DNA of 64,000 nt from SKVR01 sp964491395 (lineage in GTDB: Bacteria > Bacteroidota > Bacteroidia > Bacteroidales > UBA7960), in the NCBI GenBank assembly GCA_964491395.1, contig CAZBGI010000006.1:24640-88639 (forward strand). Direction: 5' to 3'. Below, one piece after another: positions 24,712 to 35,500 of the stretch. Below the pieces are notes generated by a model. It ran no database searches. It worked only from the letters and a program-made list of their open reading frames with translations, and was not told the origin of the DNA. A program made the position numbers and the translations under genes. Position 1 is the stretch's first letter; every line of letters starts with the position of its first letter.

Positions 24712-25275
24712 ATGAAAACAATTAAGCATCAGTTTTTTAAGAGCATTTTATTTGCCATCGCAATGGTCATGTTATCTGGTATGGTGACAGCCAATAATCC
24801 AACCCTGCACGATTTTGTGGTAAAAGACATATATGGCGATGATTTCCACTTGTCTCAACTGGAGGGTAAAAAAGTAATGATTGTAAATACAGCCTCCAAA
24901 TGCGGACTGACTCCTCAATATGAAAAACTTGAGAAGCTTTACAAAACCTATTCAGACCAGGATTTTGTAATCATCGGATTTCCTGCCAACAACTTCATGA
25001 ACCAGGAACCGGGAACCAATGAAGAGATCATTGCTTTTTGTGAAGAAAACTACGGCGTTTCTTTTCCCATGATGTCTAAAATCTCTGTAAAGGGTGATGA
25101 TATTCATCCTCTCTATGCCTGGTTGACCATGGAAGAAAAAAATGGTTTTGAAGATTCGGAGGTATCATGGAATTTTCAAAAATACCTGGTGAATGAAAAA
25201 GGTGAATTGGTTGCATATTTTTCTCCCCGCCACGACCCCCTTTCTGATGATATTGTGAACTGGATAGTTGAATAA
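24712..25275 (+). CDS. Exported glutathione peroxidase-family thiol peroxidase
   Basis: 187 residues from the ATG at 24712. An upstream in-frame start at 24670 would add residues before the signal peptide and is unlikely. Residues 1-27 form a signal peptide ending MVTANNP, so the enzyme acts outside the cytosol. The peroxidatic residue is a cysteine (C64 in NTASKCGLTPQY, codon TGC), not selenocysteine. W153 and N154 of the catalytic tetrad are present in SWNF. The tetrad glutamine, normally in FPxNQF, is asparagine here (N94 in FPANNF). Most bacterial members use thioredoxin rather than glutathione. A terminator follows. Confidence 0.88.
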   Translation: MKTIKHQFFKSILFAIAMVMLSGMVTANNPTLHDFVVKDIYGDDFHLSQLEGKKVMIVNTASKCGLTPQYEKLEKLYKTYSDQDFVIIGFPANNFMNQEPGTNEEIIAFCEENYGVSFPMMSKISVKGDDIHPLYAWLTMEEKNGFEDSEVSWNFQKYLVNEKGELVAYFSPRHDPLSDDIVNWIVE

Positions 25276-25307
25276 CACCGGGTTTGCTTCTTACCTGCTC
25301 ATACTTG

Positions 25308-25337
25308 CCCGATGGCTTATTGTTATCGGGTTTTTTG
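25308..25337 (+). terminator. Terminator of the glutathione peroxidase gene
   Basis: CCCGATGGC (25308-25316) pairs with GTTATCGGG (25322-25330), nine pairs including two G-U, loop of five, then six T. Confidence 0.85.
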
Positions 25338-25382
25338 TGCTTTTTTCCGTTTTACAGGGAAAAGAAAACACCTCAAATGGAT

Positions 25383-25390
25383 TACTTTTG
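25383..25390 (+). promoter_or_regulatory. -7 box of the SNF2 gene
   Basis: TACTTTTG matching TAnnTTTG, 38 bp before the ATG at 25428. Confidence 0.45.
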
Positions 25391-25427
25391 CAGGTTGTCA
25401 GACAATGAGCGCTGACAATTTCTGGTT

Positions 25428-28400
25428 ATGATACACAAAGAACAAAACTTTTCTGACATGGAGCTGGTGTTTACCCTTACCATTCATCCGGTACTGGGGC
25501 ATTTAATTGAGTCTTATGCAGTGGGGCGAACCCCCAGAAATCAGTTTGAGTATGGGTTTAAAAAGGTCGTAAAGAATACCTGTTTTGATTATTTTCAGGA
25601 GCTACCCCAGGAGTATGGGGAGGTGCTGGAAATGCTGAACAAAATCAGCGATGAACAACTTCATAAACGATTCAACCCTTCAAGTGTCAAGGTTAGCAAA
25701 TTCTTTGAGTCATTGAAACCGGAATATATTGATGCACATATTCGACCTTTTATCGATAAAACGCTTTATCAGGTGGCGGGGTATATGGTTGAGAATGATA
25801 TACCGCTCTATTACAAAGGAGAAGTGATGGAACGGATCAAAGAAACTCCGGTTGCCATTAGCAAAGAATTGGCACAAACCTGTTTTCATTTTGAGAAACT
25901 AACCAATAAAACTCTCTATAAACTGGAAGTTATTTATCAGCAGAAAGAGATCAACCTGTTTCAAAAAAAAGCTGTATTGATAACCCAAAAACCTTGTCTG
26001 CTAATGTTGGGAAGGAATTTGTTACGATTTGATGCAGAATGGGATGGAAAAAAATTACAACCTTTTTTTACGAAAGAGTTTATTGAAGTGCCCAAAAGCT
26101 CTGAAAAGCAATTTTACCAGAAGTTTGTCCAAAAAAGCATCATGCATTATCCCTTCAAGGTGAAAGGTTTTGAAGTCCGGGAAATCCTGCATAAACCCGT
26201 TCCCCTTCTCAGAATGGAAGAATACTGGCGTGGAGGAGTAGTGCTGGGATTGTACTTTAATTATGCCAATAACACACTATTCCGGCAGGATGATCCCCAG
26301 AAAAACAAGATTTGTCTTCACATGAAGGAAGACTATTTTTGTTTTGAGAAAATTACAAGAGATGCTGATTATGAGAATGAAATTTCAGCCTACCTCAAAT
26401 CCCTGCATCTGAAGAAAATTGATGGTCCCTTGTTTGTCTTGCCTGATAACTCCGGTGTGAGCGGTGAAAAAAATGCTTTACCTGATGCAGAACAACAACT
26501 TATTTCCATCATCGAATGGTTTAACATATACCACAAGGAATTGAATGATAAGGGTATACAATGCGAAAGACAAATTTTCAACAAGAGCTTTCATAGCGGC
26601 ACATACGTAATATCGCTTGAAACCCGCGAGAAAAATGATTGGTTTGATTTATGCGGGACAGTGAAATTTGGCAATATTGAAGTTCCGTTTACTTCCCTGG
26701 CCCATCATATCCTCCATGAAATTCGTGAGTATGAATTGCCGGATGGAACCATTGCCCTGATACCTGAAGAATGGATGAGCAAATACAAAGATATTTTCTG
26801 GTTTGGGCAAAAGAAGGGAGATAATTTAAAAGTAAAAAAGCATCATTACACAGTGCTGGCTTCCGTGGATTCAGGTATTAAGCTGCCCGTGAATGAAGAA
26901 GGAATCCTAACAGGGGAATATACGGTACCCCATGAAGTGAATGCTGTTTTGCGTGGTTATCAGAAGCAGGGATACGACTGGATGATGTTTCTGAAAAACA
27001 ATAGATTGGGGGGGTGTCTGGCCGATGATATGGGGCTTGGTAAAACACTTCAGGCCCTGTCGGTACTGGCCCATACACATTTGGTGGAAAAGGACGGTGC
27101 CAATGTGCCTGACGAACCTGTGCCGGACGGGACAATGAAAACCGGTTCAGGTCAGCTGGATTTGTTTGCTGCTCAGCAGACTGCCAGGGGCGATGAAAGT
27201 CTGTCCGGTTCACGTGCTTCACTTGTTATTATGCCTTTGTCGCTGGTTCATAACTGGCTTCAGGAAGCTCAGCGGTTTGTGCCTCAACTAAAGGTTATGC
27301 AACACACCGGGGTAAACAGAACATCCATGGTTTCGGCTTTCAACAACTACGATGTAATTCTGACAACCTACGGCACGGTAAGAAATGACATTGGTATGCT
27401 TGAAAAATACACCTTCCGTTATGTTATTCTTGATGAAAGCCAGATAATTAAAAATGCTTCGTCCCGGATTTTTTCGGCCATAAAAAAGTTGCAGGCAGAT
27501 CACAGGCTGGTGCTTACCGGTACACCGGTTGAAAATTCGCTTACCGACTTGTGGTCTCAGTTCTCATTTATGAATCCGGGGATGCTGGGAAGTTTGAATT
27601 TCTTTAAAAAGGAATTTGTTGTACCCATAGAAAAGAAAGGTGACGAGGTGGTTAGTAAAAAACTGCAGAAACTGATTCAACCTTTTATCCTGCGACGCAC
27701 CAAGGGGCATGTGGCCAAAGAGTTGCCTCCCCTGACAGAGATTGTTCACTATTGTGAGATGACCCCTGAGCAGGAAACCTATTATGAATCCAAAAAATCG
27801 GAGATACGCAATGCCATACTGGAAAGTCTTGAGATGAAAGGAGAAGACAAATCCAGGTTTATGATACTGAGCGGGTTGACTAAACTCAGGCTTATAGCCA
27901 ATCATCCTTATATTGTTGACAATGAATATGAACATGATTCGGGCAAATTCATTGAAATAATGCGAAACATTGATAAGCTGCTGGACGAAAATCACAAGGT
28001 GCTTATATTTTCACAATTCGTGAAGCATCTTAATTTGTTTGCCCATGAATTTGAAGAACAAAATACTCCTTTTGGCTTTCTCACAGGAAAGCTGGATGAA
28101 AAGCTACGAAAGCAGGTTGTGGGATCTTTCCAAAACGAAGAGCTGAGAAGATTGTTTCTTATTTCATTGAGAGCTGGTGGCCTTGGGCTGAACCTTACAG
28201 AAGCAGATTATGTTTTTATGCTTGACCCCTGGTGGAATCCTGCCATCGAAAAACAGGCCATCAACAGGGCGCATCGCATCGGACAACACAAAAATGTGAT
28301 TGTTTACAAGTTTATTACACGCAATACGGTTGAGGAAAAAATTCTTCGTTTACAGCAACGAAAATCCTATCTGGCAGAAATCTTTATCAATGACAATAAC

Positions 28401-28445
28401 CCGCTAAAATCACTGAGTTTTGGGGAATTGCAGGAACTGATATAA
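25428..28445 (+). CDS. SNF2-family DNA-dependent ATPase with a QLDLF insert
   Basis: 1005 residues. The first 500 are a family-specific region without recognised motifs. The SNF2/RecA-like motor follows: motif I DDMGLGKT at 533-540, motif II DESQ at 669-672, motif III LTGTP, and in the second lobe LISLRAGGLGLNLT, DPWWNPAIEKQA and the arginine-finger motif INRAHRIGQ. Such proteins translocate on DNA and remodel protein-DNA complexes; bacterial RapA is a relative. Between motifs I and Ia there is an insert of roughly 45 residues that contains QLDLF at 576-580, the consensus of bacterial beta-clamp-binding peptides. The gene is transcribed alone between two terminators. Confidence 0.9.
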   Translation: MIHKEQNFSDMELVFTLTIHPVLGHLIESYAVGRTPRNQFEYGFKKVVKNTCFDYFQELPQEYGEVLEMLNKISDEQLHKRFNPSSVKVSKFFESLKPEYIDAHIRPFIDKTLYQVAGYMVENDIPLYYKGEVMERIKETPVAISKELAQTCFHFEKLTNKTLYKLEVIYQQKEINLFQKKAVLITQKPCLLMLGRNLLRFDAEWDGKKLQPFFTKEFIEVPKSSEKQFYQKFVQKSIMHYPFKVKGFEVREILHKPVPLLRMEEYWRGGVVLGLYFNYANNTLFRQDDPQKNKICLHMKEDYFCFEKITRDADYENEISAYLKSLHLKKIDGPLFVLPDNSGVSGEKNALPDAEQQLISIIEWFNIYHKELNDKGIQCERQIFNKSFHSGTYVISLETREKNDWFDLCGTVKFGNIEVPFTSLAHHILHEIREYELPDGTIALIPEEWMSKYKDIFWFGQKKGDNLKVKKHHYTVLASVDSGIKLPVNEEGILTGEYTVPHEVNAVLRGYQKQGYDWMMFLKNNRLGGCLADDMGLGKTLQALSVLAHTHLVEKDGANVPDEPVPDGTMKTGSGQLDLFAAQQTARGDESLSGSRASLVIMPLSLVHNWLQEAQRFVPQLKVMQHTGVNRTSMVSAFNNYDVILTTYGTVRNDIGMLEKYTFRYVILDESQIIKNASSRIFSAIKKLQADHRLVLTGTPVENSLTDLWSQFSFMNPGMLGSLNFFKKEFVVPIEKKGDEVVSKKLQKLIQPFILRRTKGHVAKELPPLTEIVHYCEMTPEQETYYESKKSEIRNAILESLEMKGEDKSRFMILSGLTKLRLIANHPYIVDNEYEHDSGKFIEIMRNIDKLLDENHKVLIFSQFVKHLNLFAHEFEEQNTPFGFLTGKLDEKLRKQVVGSFQNEELRRLFLISLRAGGLGLNLTEADYVFMLDPWWNPAIEKQAINRAHRIGQHKNVIVYKFITRNTVEEKILRLQQRKSYLAEIFINDNNPLKSLSFGELQELI

Positions 28446-28482
28446 ATTCAGATTTCCGATTGTTTACCGTGTATGACAATAA

Positions 28483-28517
28483 AAAAAGGCTTTTCCCTCA
28501 TGGTGGAAAGCCTTTTT
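28483..28517. terminator. Bidirectional terminator between SNF2 and gyrB
   Basis: AAAAAGGCTTTTCC (28483-28496) pairs with GGAAAGCCTTTTT (28505-28517) with one bulge; A- and T-runs flank it on both strands. The two genes converge here. Confidence 0.88.
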
Positions 28518-28539
28518 CATGTTTCTAGGTCAACAGATT

Positions 28540-30507
28540 TTATGCATCAATGTTGGCATATTTGGCATTCTTTTCAATAAACTCTCTTCTTGGAGGAACT
28601 TCATCGCCCATAAGCATTGAGAAAGTACGGTTGGCTTCCGCAGCATTGACAATATCCACCTGCCGGAGTTTTCTATACTCAGGGTTCATGGTAGTATCCC
28701 ACAGCTGTTCTGCATTCATCTCACCCAAACCTTTGTAACGCTGGAAGTGCATACCACTGTCTTTTCCGCCTTTGGACATTTCGGCCATAATGGCTTTTCT
28801 TTCCTCATCAGTCCAGGCGTAAACTTGTTCTTTCCCTTTCTTAACAAGGTAAAGAGGGGGAGTGGCAATGTACACAAGTCCTTTTTCTATAAGCTCTCTC
28901 ATATAACGGAAGAAAAAAGTAAGAATCAGGGTGGCAATGTGGCTTCCGTCCACATCGGCATCGGTCATGATGATGACTTTATGGTAGCGCAGTTTTTCAA
29001 TGTTCAGGGCTTTGGAGTCTTCGGCAGTACCTATCGTAACCCCCAGGGCCGTAAACATGGTTTTTATTTCTTCATTTTCAAATATTTTGTGGGGCATGGC
29101 TTTTTCCACGTTCAGGATTTTACCCCGTAAGGGCAAAATTGCCTGAAACTTCCTGTCGCGACCCTGCTTGGCCGTACCTCCCGCGGAGTCACCCTCCACC
29201 AGGAATATTTCTGCCATTTCGGGATTGCGTTCTGAGCAGTCGGCCAGTTTTCCGGGTAATCCGGTAGAACTGAGCACATTTTTCCGTTGAACCAGTTCGC
29301 GGGCTTTGCGGGCAGCATGGCGGGCTGTAGCAGCCAATATTACTTTATTTACAATGGTTTTAGCCTCCTTGGGGTTCTCATCCAGGTAGTAAGTGAGCAT
29401 CTCGCTTACGGCCTGATCCACAACACCCGATACTTCTGAATTTCCCAGTTTGGTTTTGGTCTGACCCTCAAACTGGGGTTCTGCAACCTTAACCGAGATA
29501 ACGGCTGTTAGCCCTTCGCGAAAGTCATCGCCGCTGATATCAAATTTAAGCTTGGAAAGCATGCCCGACCGCTCGGCATACGCCTTCAGTGTGCGCGTAA
29601 GCGCCCTGCGAAATCCTGCAAGGTGGGTACCGCCTTCTATGGTATTAATGTTATTGACATACGAATGCAGGTTTTCTGCAAAAGAAGAGTTGTACTGCAT
29701 GGCCACTTCAACAGGAGTGCCTGATTTTTCACCATCCATGTAGATAGGTCGCTCAATGAGCTTCTCCCTGGTATCATCGAGATACTGTACAAACTCTTTG
29801 AGTCCTTCGCTGGAATAATACTCTTCGTGCAAAGGTTGACCTTCTTCATCAAGTTGTCGTTTGTCGGTGATGGTAAGTTTTACCCCCTTGTTAAGAAATG
29901 CAAGCTCTCTGAGCCTGTTGGAAAGGATTTCATAACTATATTCATTAACAATAAAAATACTGTCATCGGGAAGGAATTTTACTTCTGTTCCCGTTTTGTC
30001 TGATACACCTATTTCTTTTACAGGATACATAGGGACTCCTTTGCTATATTCCTGCTTGTATATTTTTCCGTCGCGATAAACTGTAACCTCGGTATGCTTA
30101 GACAAGGCGTTTACACAACTTACCCCTACACCATGCAAACCACCGGAAACCTTATAGCTGTCCTTGTCGAATTTACCTCCGGCATGCAAAACTGTCATTA
30201 CAACTTCAAGCGCACTACGACCTTCTTTTTCGTGGATATCTACCGGTATACCACGGCCATTGTCAAGGGTTGTAACCGAATTATCTTCGTTAATAATAAC
30301 GTCAATTCGATCGCAATGGCCTGCCATTGACTCATCAATGGAATTGTCAACTACTTCATATACAAGATGGTGAAGCCCCTTCATGCCAATGTCACCAATA
30401 TACATGGCAGGACGTTTCCTTACTGCCTCCAGCCCCTCCAGTACCTGAATACTGGTGGCATCATAATTCATTACTTTTACCGTGTTTTCCTTATTATCTT
30501 CGCTCAT
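28540..30507 (-). CDS. gyrB: DNA gyrase subunit B
   Basis: 655 residues, the usual length in Bacteroidota. The GHKL ATPase is at the N-terminus (VYEVVDNSIDE, DNGRGIPVD, GGLHGVGVS), followed by the transducer and the TOPRIM domain (LVEGDSAGG near 432 and MTDADVDGSH near 508), and the C-terminal GLGEMNAEQLWDTTMNP segment that binds GyrA. With GyrA it introduces negative supercoils. ParE is the main alternative; the TOPRIM and C-terminal sequences favour GyrB. It is monocistronic with a TATCTTTG -7 box 26 bp upstream. Confidence 0.95.
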   Translation of the reverse strand: MSEDNKENTVKVMNYDATSIQVLEGLEAVRKRPAMYIGDIGMKGLHHLVYEVVDNSIDESMAGHCDRIDVIINEDNSVTTLDNGRGIPVDIHEKEGRSALEVVMTVLHAGGKFDKDSYKVSGGLHGVGVSCVNALSKHTEVTVYRDGKIYKQEYSKGVPMYPVKEIGVSDKTGTEVKFLPDDSIFIVNEYSYEILSNRLRELAFLNKGVKLTITDKRQLDEEGQPLHEEYYSSEGLKEFVQYLDDTREKLIERPIYMDGEKSGTPVEVAMQYNSSFAENLHSYVNNINTIEGGTHLAGFRRALTRTLKAYAERSGMLSKLKFDISGDDFREGLTAVISVKVAEPQFEGQTKTKLGNSEVSGVVDQAVSEMLTYYLDENPKEAKTIVNKVILAATARHAARKARELVQRKNVLSSTGLPGKLADCSERNPEMAEIFLVEGDSAGGTAKQGRDRKFQAILPLRGKILNVEKAMPHKIFENEEIKTMFTALGVTIGTAEDSKALNIEKLRYHKVIIMTDADVDGSHIATLILTFFFRYMRELIEKGLVYIATPPLYLVKKGKEQVYAWTDEERKAIMAEMSKGGKDSGMHFQRYKGLGEMNAEQLWDTTMNPEYRKLRQVDIVNAAEANRTFSMLMGDEVPPRREFIEKNAKYANIDA

Positions 30508-30532
30508 ATTTTTATAGATTCTGAATAACCCA

Positions 30533-30540
30533 CAAAGATA
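30533..30540 (-). promoter_or_regulatory. -7 box of gyrB
   Basis: TATCTTTG on the minus strand, matching TAnnTTTG, 26 bp before the gyrB ATG. Confidence 0.5.
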
Positions 30541-30566
30541 ACCTTTTTTAGCGGTTTTTTATAGCC

Positions 30567-30612
30567 AAAAACCATCAAAATCATCCCTTTTGGGTTTATT
30601 TTGATGGTTTTT
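30567..30612 (-). terminator. Terminator of the TPR/barrel operon
   Basis: Perfect 14-base stem, AAAAACCATCAAAA (30567-30580) with TTTTGATGGTTTTT (30599-30612), loop of 18. It lies between the outer-membrane barrel gene and gyrB, both on the minus strand. Confidence 0.85.
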
Positions 30613-30751
30613 AATTTGCTGGAAATCAAATATTTATAAGGTAATTAACGGATTGTTGAAAACTTCATGCAAAAAGGATGATATATCCGTCAGAAATGTA
30701 GTAAAAAGCTTGTTAAAATTACTTAGTGGATTATACGCATGGGCGTATACA

Positions 30752-32467
30752 TTAAAAGGCATAACTGGCTCCTCCCAGAACGTTAAACTGGTGGGAGGGA
30801 TAGTTGTACCATCTTTCCAGTGGCTGGTTCTGAACGTTATTAAGTTTGAGGAATACAGACAGAATTTTTGTGTAGCGGTATTCGATACCAAAGCTAACAT
30901 CTACATGAAATCCGTGAATCTTTGCCCTTTCGGGTTCCAACGGATTGTCCTCGTTGAATACTCTGGCATATACCGAATTTCTTGCATACGTGTCAGAAGT
31001 GAGTATGATTTTATCCTGGATATTGTATTTGAGGTTTAGACTGAGTTTCATGGTGGGTTCATGCCATGGCTCCAGCTCATTATCCAGGGTGTACTGGTAG
31101 TAATCAGATGCAAAGCGCACACTCAAACGTTCACCCACGTTAGAAAATACTTCCGTACGGAAGTTAAACAGGCGGATGTCGTCATAAATTACCTCAAAAC
31201 GGTTCTGCAGGGGGTCGGAAAAATCCGTCACGAAAAACGGATAATTGCTGATACTGCTATTGCGGATCGAAATATTGTACGAAGCAAAAGAACTAATGGA
31301 ACCTTTAATACCACCACGCAACTGCGACTTCTTGTTCATGAATGCATAGGGTACGGAGGTATGCATAAAGGGATTTTTCTGGCTGAAATCTCTCATGTTG
31401 TGCTTGCTGAGTTCACCTGTGAGTGAGGCATAGGCAAACAGAACATTGTTGATAAGATTGACTTCTGCCCCTGCCAGGGGATAAAACCTCATGTGGCTTA
31501 CCGTATCGGCCTGTATGCTGGCATTGATTCCCACGTAAAACTTAAAGTCTTTAAACTTAGAAGAAAGGGTGGGAGCAATTTTGAACACGGCAGTGTTGGC
31601 TGTATCAAGAAGTGTAGTATTGTTGTAATAATCGATGCCCAAATCCAGGTGAAATGTTTGCCTTTCCGCAAAACCCATGGGATCTTCACTGAGTCTTTTC
31701 TGCAGGCTGGAACTAAACCCAAGCCTGTGCTCTGAAGCATCATAGCTGTCGCTGAGAAAATGATAGGCCAGATCGAAACTGTGCTGAAGTTTGGTGCTGT
31801 CTAAGTAATTGCTTCTGAAAGATATACCGGGTGAAACAAAATTGAATCGTTGTCTGTAGTCTTCTTTGTCCAGCGATTCTATGAAATCCTGATCGGGGAA
31901 TTCTTCAGGTTTAAAACCATAAAAATGGACCATATCCCTTTGGTAATCCAGGTGGGCATGCAAAGTATGGTTGCGAAAGAATCTTTTCCCAAATAGATGG
32001 ATTGCATTATTACTGTAGCCGCTATGTGCATAGTCGTCAATTCCTCCGCCTGAAGACAAGTGCCTGAGCCTGACGCCATAGTGGTATTCATTGGAGCGCA
32101 GTGTATTGTAAAATGCTTCCAGGTAGGGAGTAGCATAATTTCCCAACCCTGCCTTTACAAATCCTTTGTATAGTTTTGCAAGTGGTTCTCCACGCATGCG
32201 GGCCGCGCTAAGGGGTTCCATATCAAACCTGACAGGAATCTGAACAGGGTTGATCTGATAGTCAAATTCAATATTTACCTGCAGGGTATCTTCAATGCTG
32301 GGATTAAAATTTATTTTGAATGCATCTGAAATAGTGGGTTCATAAGGTGCAATTACCTGTACCTCGTCAAAATCAAGTTCCTGTGCATGGGTATGACGGG
32401 GTGAAAGCCCCATAACTATACAGAACAAGAGCAAGATGAATGTAAATCTGAAAAATAACGTTTGCAT
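30752..32467 (-). CDS. Outer-membrane beta-barrel protein (TonB-receptor-like barrel without plug)
   Basis: 571 residues from the ATG at 32467; an upstream in-frame ATG at 32497 would place ten residues before the signal peptide. The signal peptide ends near HTHAQ. The mature protein consists of alternating amphipathic beta strands and ends SYAF, the aromatic C-terminus of outer-membrane barrels. No plug domain or carboxypeptidase-like N-terminal extension is present, so it is probably not a classical TonB-dependent receptor. It starts 48 bp after the long TPR protein gene and is followed by a terminator, so the two are likely one operon and may work as a periplasmic-scaffold/pore pair. Confidence 0.8.
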   Translation of the reverse strand: MQTLFFRFTFILLLFCIVMGLSPRHTHAQELDFDEVQVIAPYEPTISDAFKINFNPSIEDTLQVNIEFDYQINPVQIPVRFDMEPLSAARMRGEPLAKLYKGFVKAGLGNYATPYLEAFYNTLRSNEYHYGVRLRHLSSGGGIDDYAHSGYSNNAIHLFGKRFFRNHTLHAHLDYQRDMVHFYGFKPEEFPDQDFIESLDKEDYRQRFNFVSPGISFRSNYLDSTKLQHSFDLAYHFLSDSYDASEHRLGFSSSLQKRLSEDPMGFAERQTFHLDLGIDYYNNTTLLDTANTAVFKIAPTLSSKFKDFKFYVGINASIQADTVSHMRFYPLAGAEVNLINNVLFAYASLTGELSKHNMRDFSQKNPFMHTSVPYAFMNKKSQLRGGIKGSISSFASYNISIRNSSISNYPFFVTDFSDPLQNRFEVIYDDIRLFNFRTEVFSNVGERLSVRFASDYYQYTLDNELEPWHEPTMKLSLNLKYNIQDKIILTSDTYARNSVYARVFNEDNPLEPERAKIHGFHVDVSFGIEYRYTKILSVFLKLNNVQNQPLERWYNYPSHQFNVLGGASYAF

Positions 32468-32515
32468 GGGTATGTATAATTTCCTTGTTAGTGTCATGGA
32501 TGAAAAGATTTCGGA

Positions 32516-35500
32516 TTAGGGTTCCCTTTCCTGGCTAAAATCAATTTCCAGGGTGTCGGGCGAGCCTTCCTGCATGCGCTCTTCTTCTTCTCTGTCAATA
32601 TCGGCCAGTTTTTGTTGAGCAAGTGAACGCAATTCCTCTCCATCGTAATTATCGATTATACTTTGCAAAGTATGACGTGCCTGGAAAATATTATCCTGAA
32701 CCATGTAATTGTCGGCCAGGAGAATAAAGATTTTAGCCAGCCAATAGTCGTAAGAGGCCAAAGCATCAATGTAATCAAATATTATTTTTTCACATTCCTC
32801 ATAATTTCCTTCTTTGAAGGCAATGAGGGCGATATAATATTTTGCTTCTGCTGCCATCTTATTTTCTGCAATCTGGTTGGTTTGGGTAAAATATTCTTCA
32901 GCCTTTACCAGATCGTTAAGTTCAAAAGCTGCGTTTGCAATCAGCAGGTTGGCTTCTTGCTTTTTTTCCCTTGCAATTTTGTCGTTTTCCAGCACAGTTT
33001 GCGCAGCTTCTATAGTCTTGTTATGCCTTTCCAATTTGGCAAGCGAACGCATCTGACCGATTTGTGCCTCCTGGATATTGCTGGGAAACTCAGCAATTTC
33101 CTCCAGCAAAATATAGTTGTCGAGGGCATCCTGGAACTGGTTGAGCCTGAAGTTAATCTGGGCGGCTCTCAGGGCCGCATTTTCCGAGAATTTGGATTTG
33201 GGTTTTTCCAACACAAACTGGTAAGAAACCAGTGCAGGCTGAAACTCATCGAGTTTGAATTCACATTCAGCCTTATAGAAGTGAGCATTCAGGGAAAAAA
33301 TACCCTGGGGAAATCTTTCCAGGTAGTTTTTCAGGCTTTGGGTGGCATTGGTGCAATCTCCCTGCATATATCTGTTTTCAGCAGCAATGTAAGTGAGGGA
33401 ATCCTGCTGCGCTTCAGATACATCGGCAAAACCCAGTCCATCAGAAAAAGCAATAAATTCATCTACGCGGTCCATGGCAACATAAATGTTCCTCATGCTG
33501 GTGAGAGCTTCCTGCGATTCCGGCGAGCCGGGATATTGTTCTATAACCTTCCTGAATGCTGTCAATGCTTTTTCATCCTCATTTTGATTGTAATGGATTA
33601 AACCGGTTTTCAGCATCGCGCTCTTGACATAACTCGAATTAGGATGGCGGGATATTATCTCGTCGTAATATCGCAATGCCGATGCGTTGTTGTCACGGAT
33701 TACATAGGTATTGCCAAGTTCATACCGGGCATTGTCAGCATAATTGGTGTTGGGATAATCGCGGAGCAACTCCTGCAACGTATTAATTTTGGCCTCGAAG
33801 CGACCTGTTACTCCAAGGGCTACAGATTTCTGAAATATAGCGTAATCAACATCGCTGCTTTCGAGGGCAATGGAACGGTCGTAAAAATCGATGGCCGCAT
33901 TATAATCCTGGGTGATAAAGTAAGAATCACCGATTCTTAAATAAGCATCATTGCGCAAGGTTTTGTCTATGTTGCCTTCCTGGATAAATTTCCTGAAGGC
34001 GGTTATGGCCGGAGGATAGTTTTTCTGTTTGAAATGAGCATATCCCAGGGTATAGTTAGCCTTGTTGTATTCAGGCAAACTAAAAGCTCCCTGCAGCAAT
34101 TGAAACTTTTGCAGGTTTTCTATGGCTTTATCATATTGTTCAAGCCTGAAATAAGCCTCTCCCTCCCAAAACACAGCCTGTGAACGAATGGTAAGGTTTT
34201 CAGGATAGCTGAGTGACTTCCTGAAATGTTCGATAGCACCCGTGAAATCGCCGTTGTTAAAAAGTTCTATCCCTCTGTAGTAGGCGATGCGTTGATAGGC
34301 AGAGCGTAATACCGGGGTGTTGAGGTTGATAGCTTCCATACTTGTGAGGGCATCCTTGTAATTGCGCGTGGTAAGGTACAAATCGATCAGGTGGCGGTAG
34401 GCTTCCTCAATACGAGGAGATTCAGGATAGTTTTCTACATAGCGCTGAAATGATAGTATTGCTTCATTGTAGGGATTCATGGATAACTCGAAGGAAAGCT
34501 TGGCATAGTTAAACAATGAGTTCTGGCTTATTTCCGGAATGAACTCCATGCGGTGAGCAGATAAAAAAGCATTTCTGGCAGAACGTCGTTGATCGGTTTT
34601 CAGATAAGCATCTGCCAGGTGATAAAGGGCATTTTGCCCCAGACTGTCTTCGGTAGTGGTTACTTTTTCAAAATTGCCCACTGATTTGTCATATTGCCCG
34701 GCCATGTAATAAGCATAAGCCAGCTGGTAATGGTCCTGACGGCTGATTCGCTGCCGGGTTTCCCGGTGGTATTCTTCCAGGTACGGAATGGCTTCCTCGT
34801 ATGATCTTTGGTTGTAATAAGCTTCTCCAATCATCCTGGATATTTCAGCGGCCCTTTTGGTACTTGCCTCTTCGAGCAAGGGAGGGGCAAAGGCCAGCAA
34901 ATCATCATATTTTTCCTGTAAAAAGTAAATATGAGTAATGTAATAGGGTACGATGGGACCAAAATTTTCATCTTCCTTCAATCGCTGAAAATACTTAAGG
35001 GCTGTTTCGTAATTGCCTTCACTGTAGGAAATGTGCCCGTAGTAATAATTAGCCGGAGAATAATAAACTGATTCTGGATTCCGGATATCGAAGAAATATT
35101 GTTTGGCCTGATCGTATTCTTCGTTTATAAAGTGGCTGTAGCCGGTTTTGAATTGCAGCTCCACCTTCTGTTCAGCATCCAGGTCGTACGAATCAACGCG
35201 GTTGTACCATAGCAGTGCTTCGTCATATTCTCTTTTACGATATTTCAGGTTGCCCATCTGGAAGCTTGCCGTACTTTGCAGGGAGTGTGTAGGGTAGTTG
35301 ACAATGAAAGCCGTAAGGAGTTTTTCTGCATCGGGATTGAACAGTTCTACCGCGCAGATGGCAGTATAATATTCAGCGTTGATTTTTATGGTAGACTCCT
35401 TATCCGGTATGCGTTCTGCTGTTTTTGCAAACAAATCGCGGGCAGCCCCGTATTTTTTCTTGTTAAAAAGCTCCAGGGCCAGGTTGTAATCTGCTATGGG

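Noticed and set aside
30752..32467. Classical TonB-dependent receptor
   Set aside because: No plug domain or TonB box is visible and the length is too short for a full receptor.
32663..33601. Plus-strand open frame of 312 codons
   Set aside because: It lies entirely antisense to the TPR protein, whose repeats explain the reading; its translation has no domain or normal composition.
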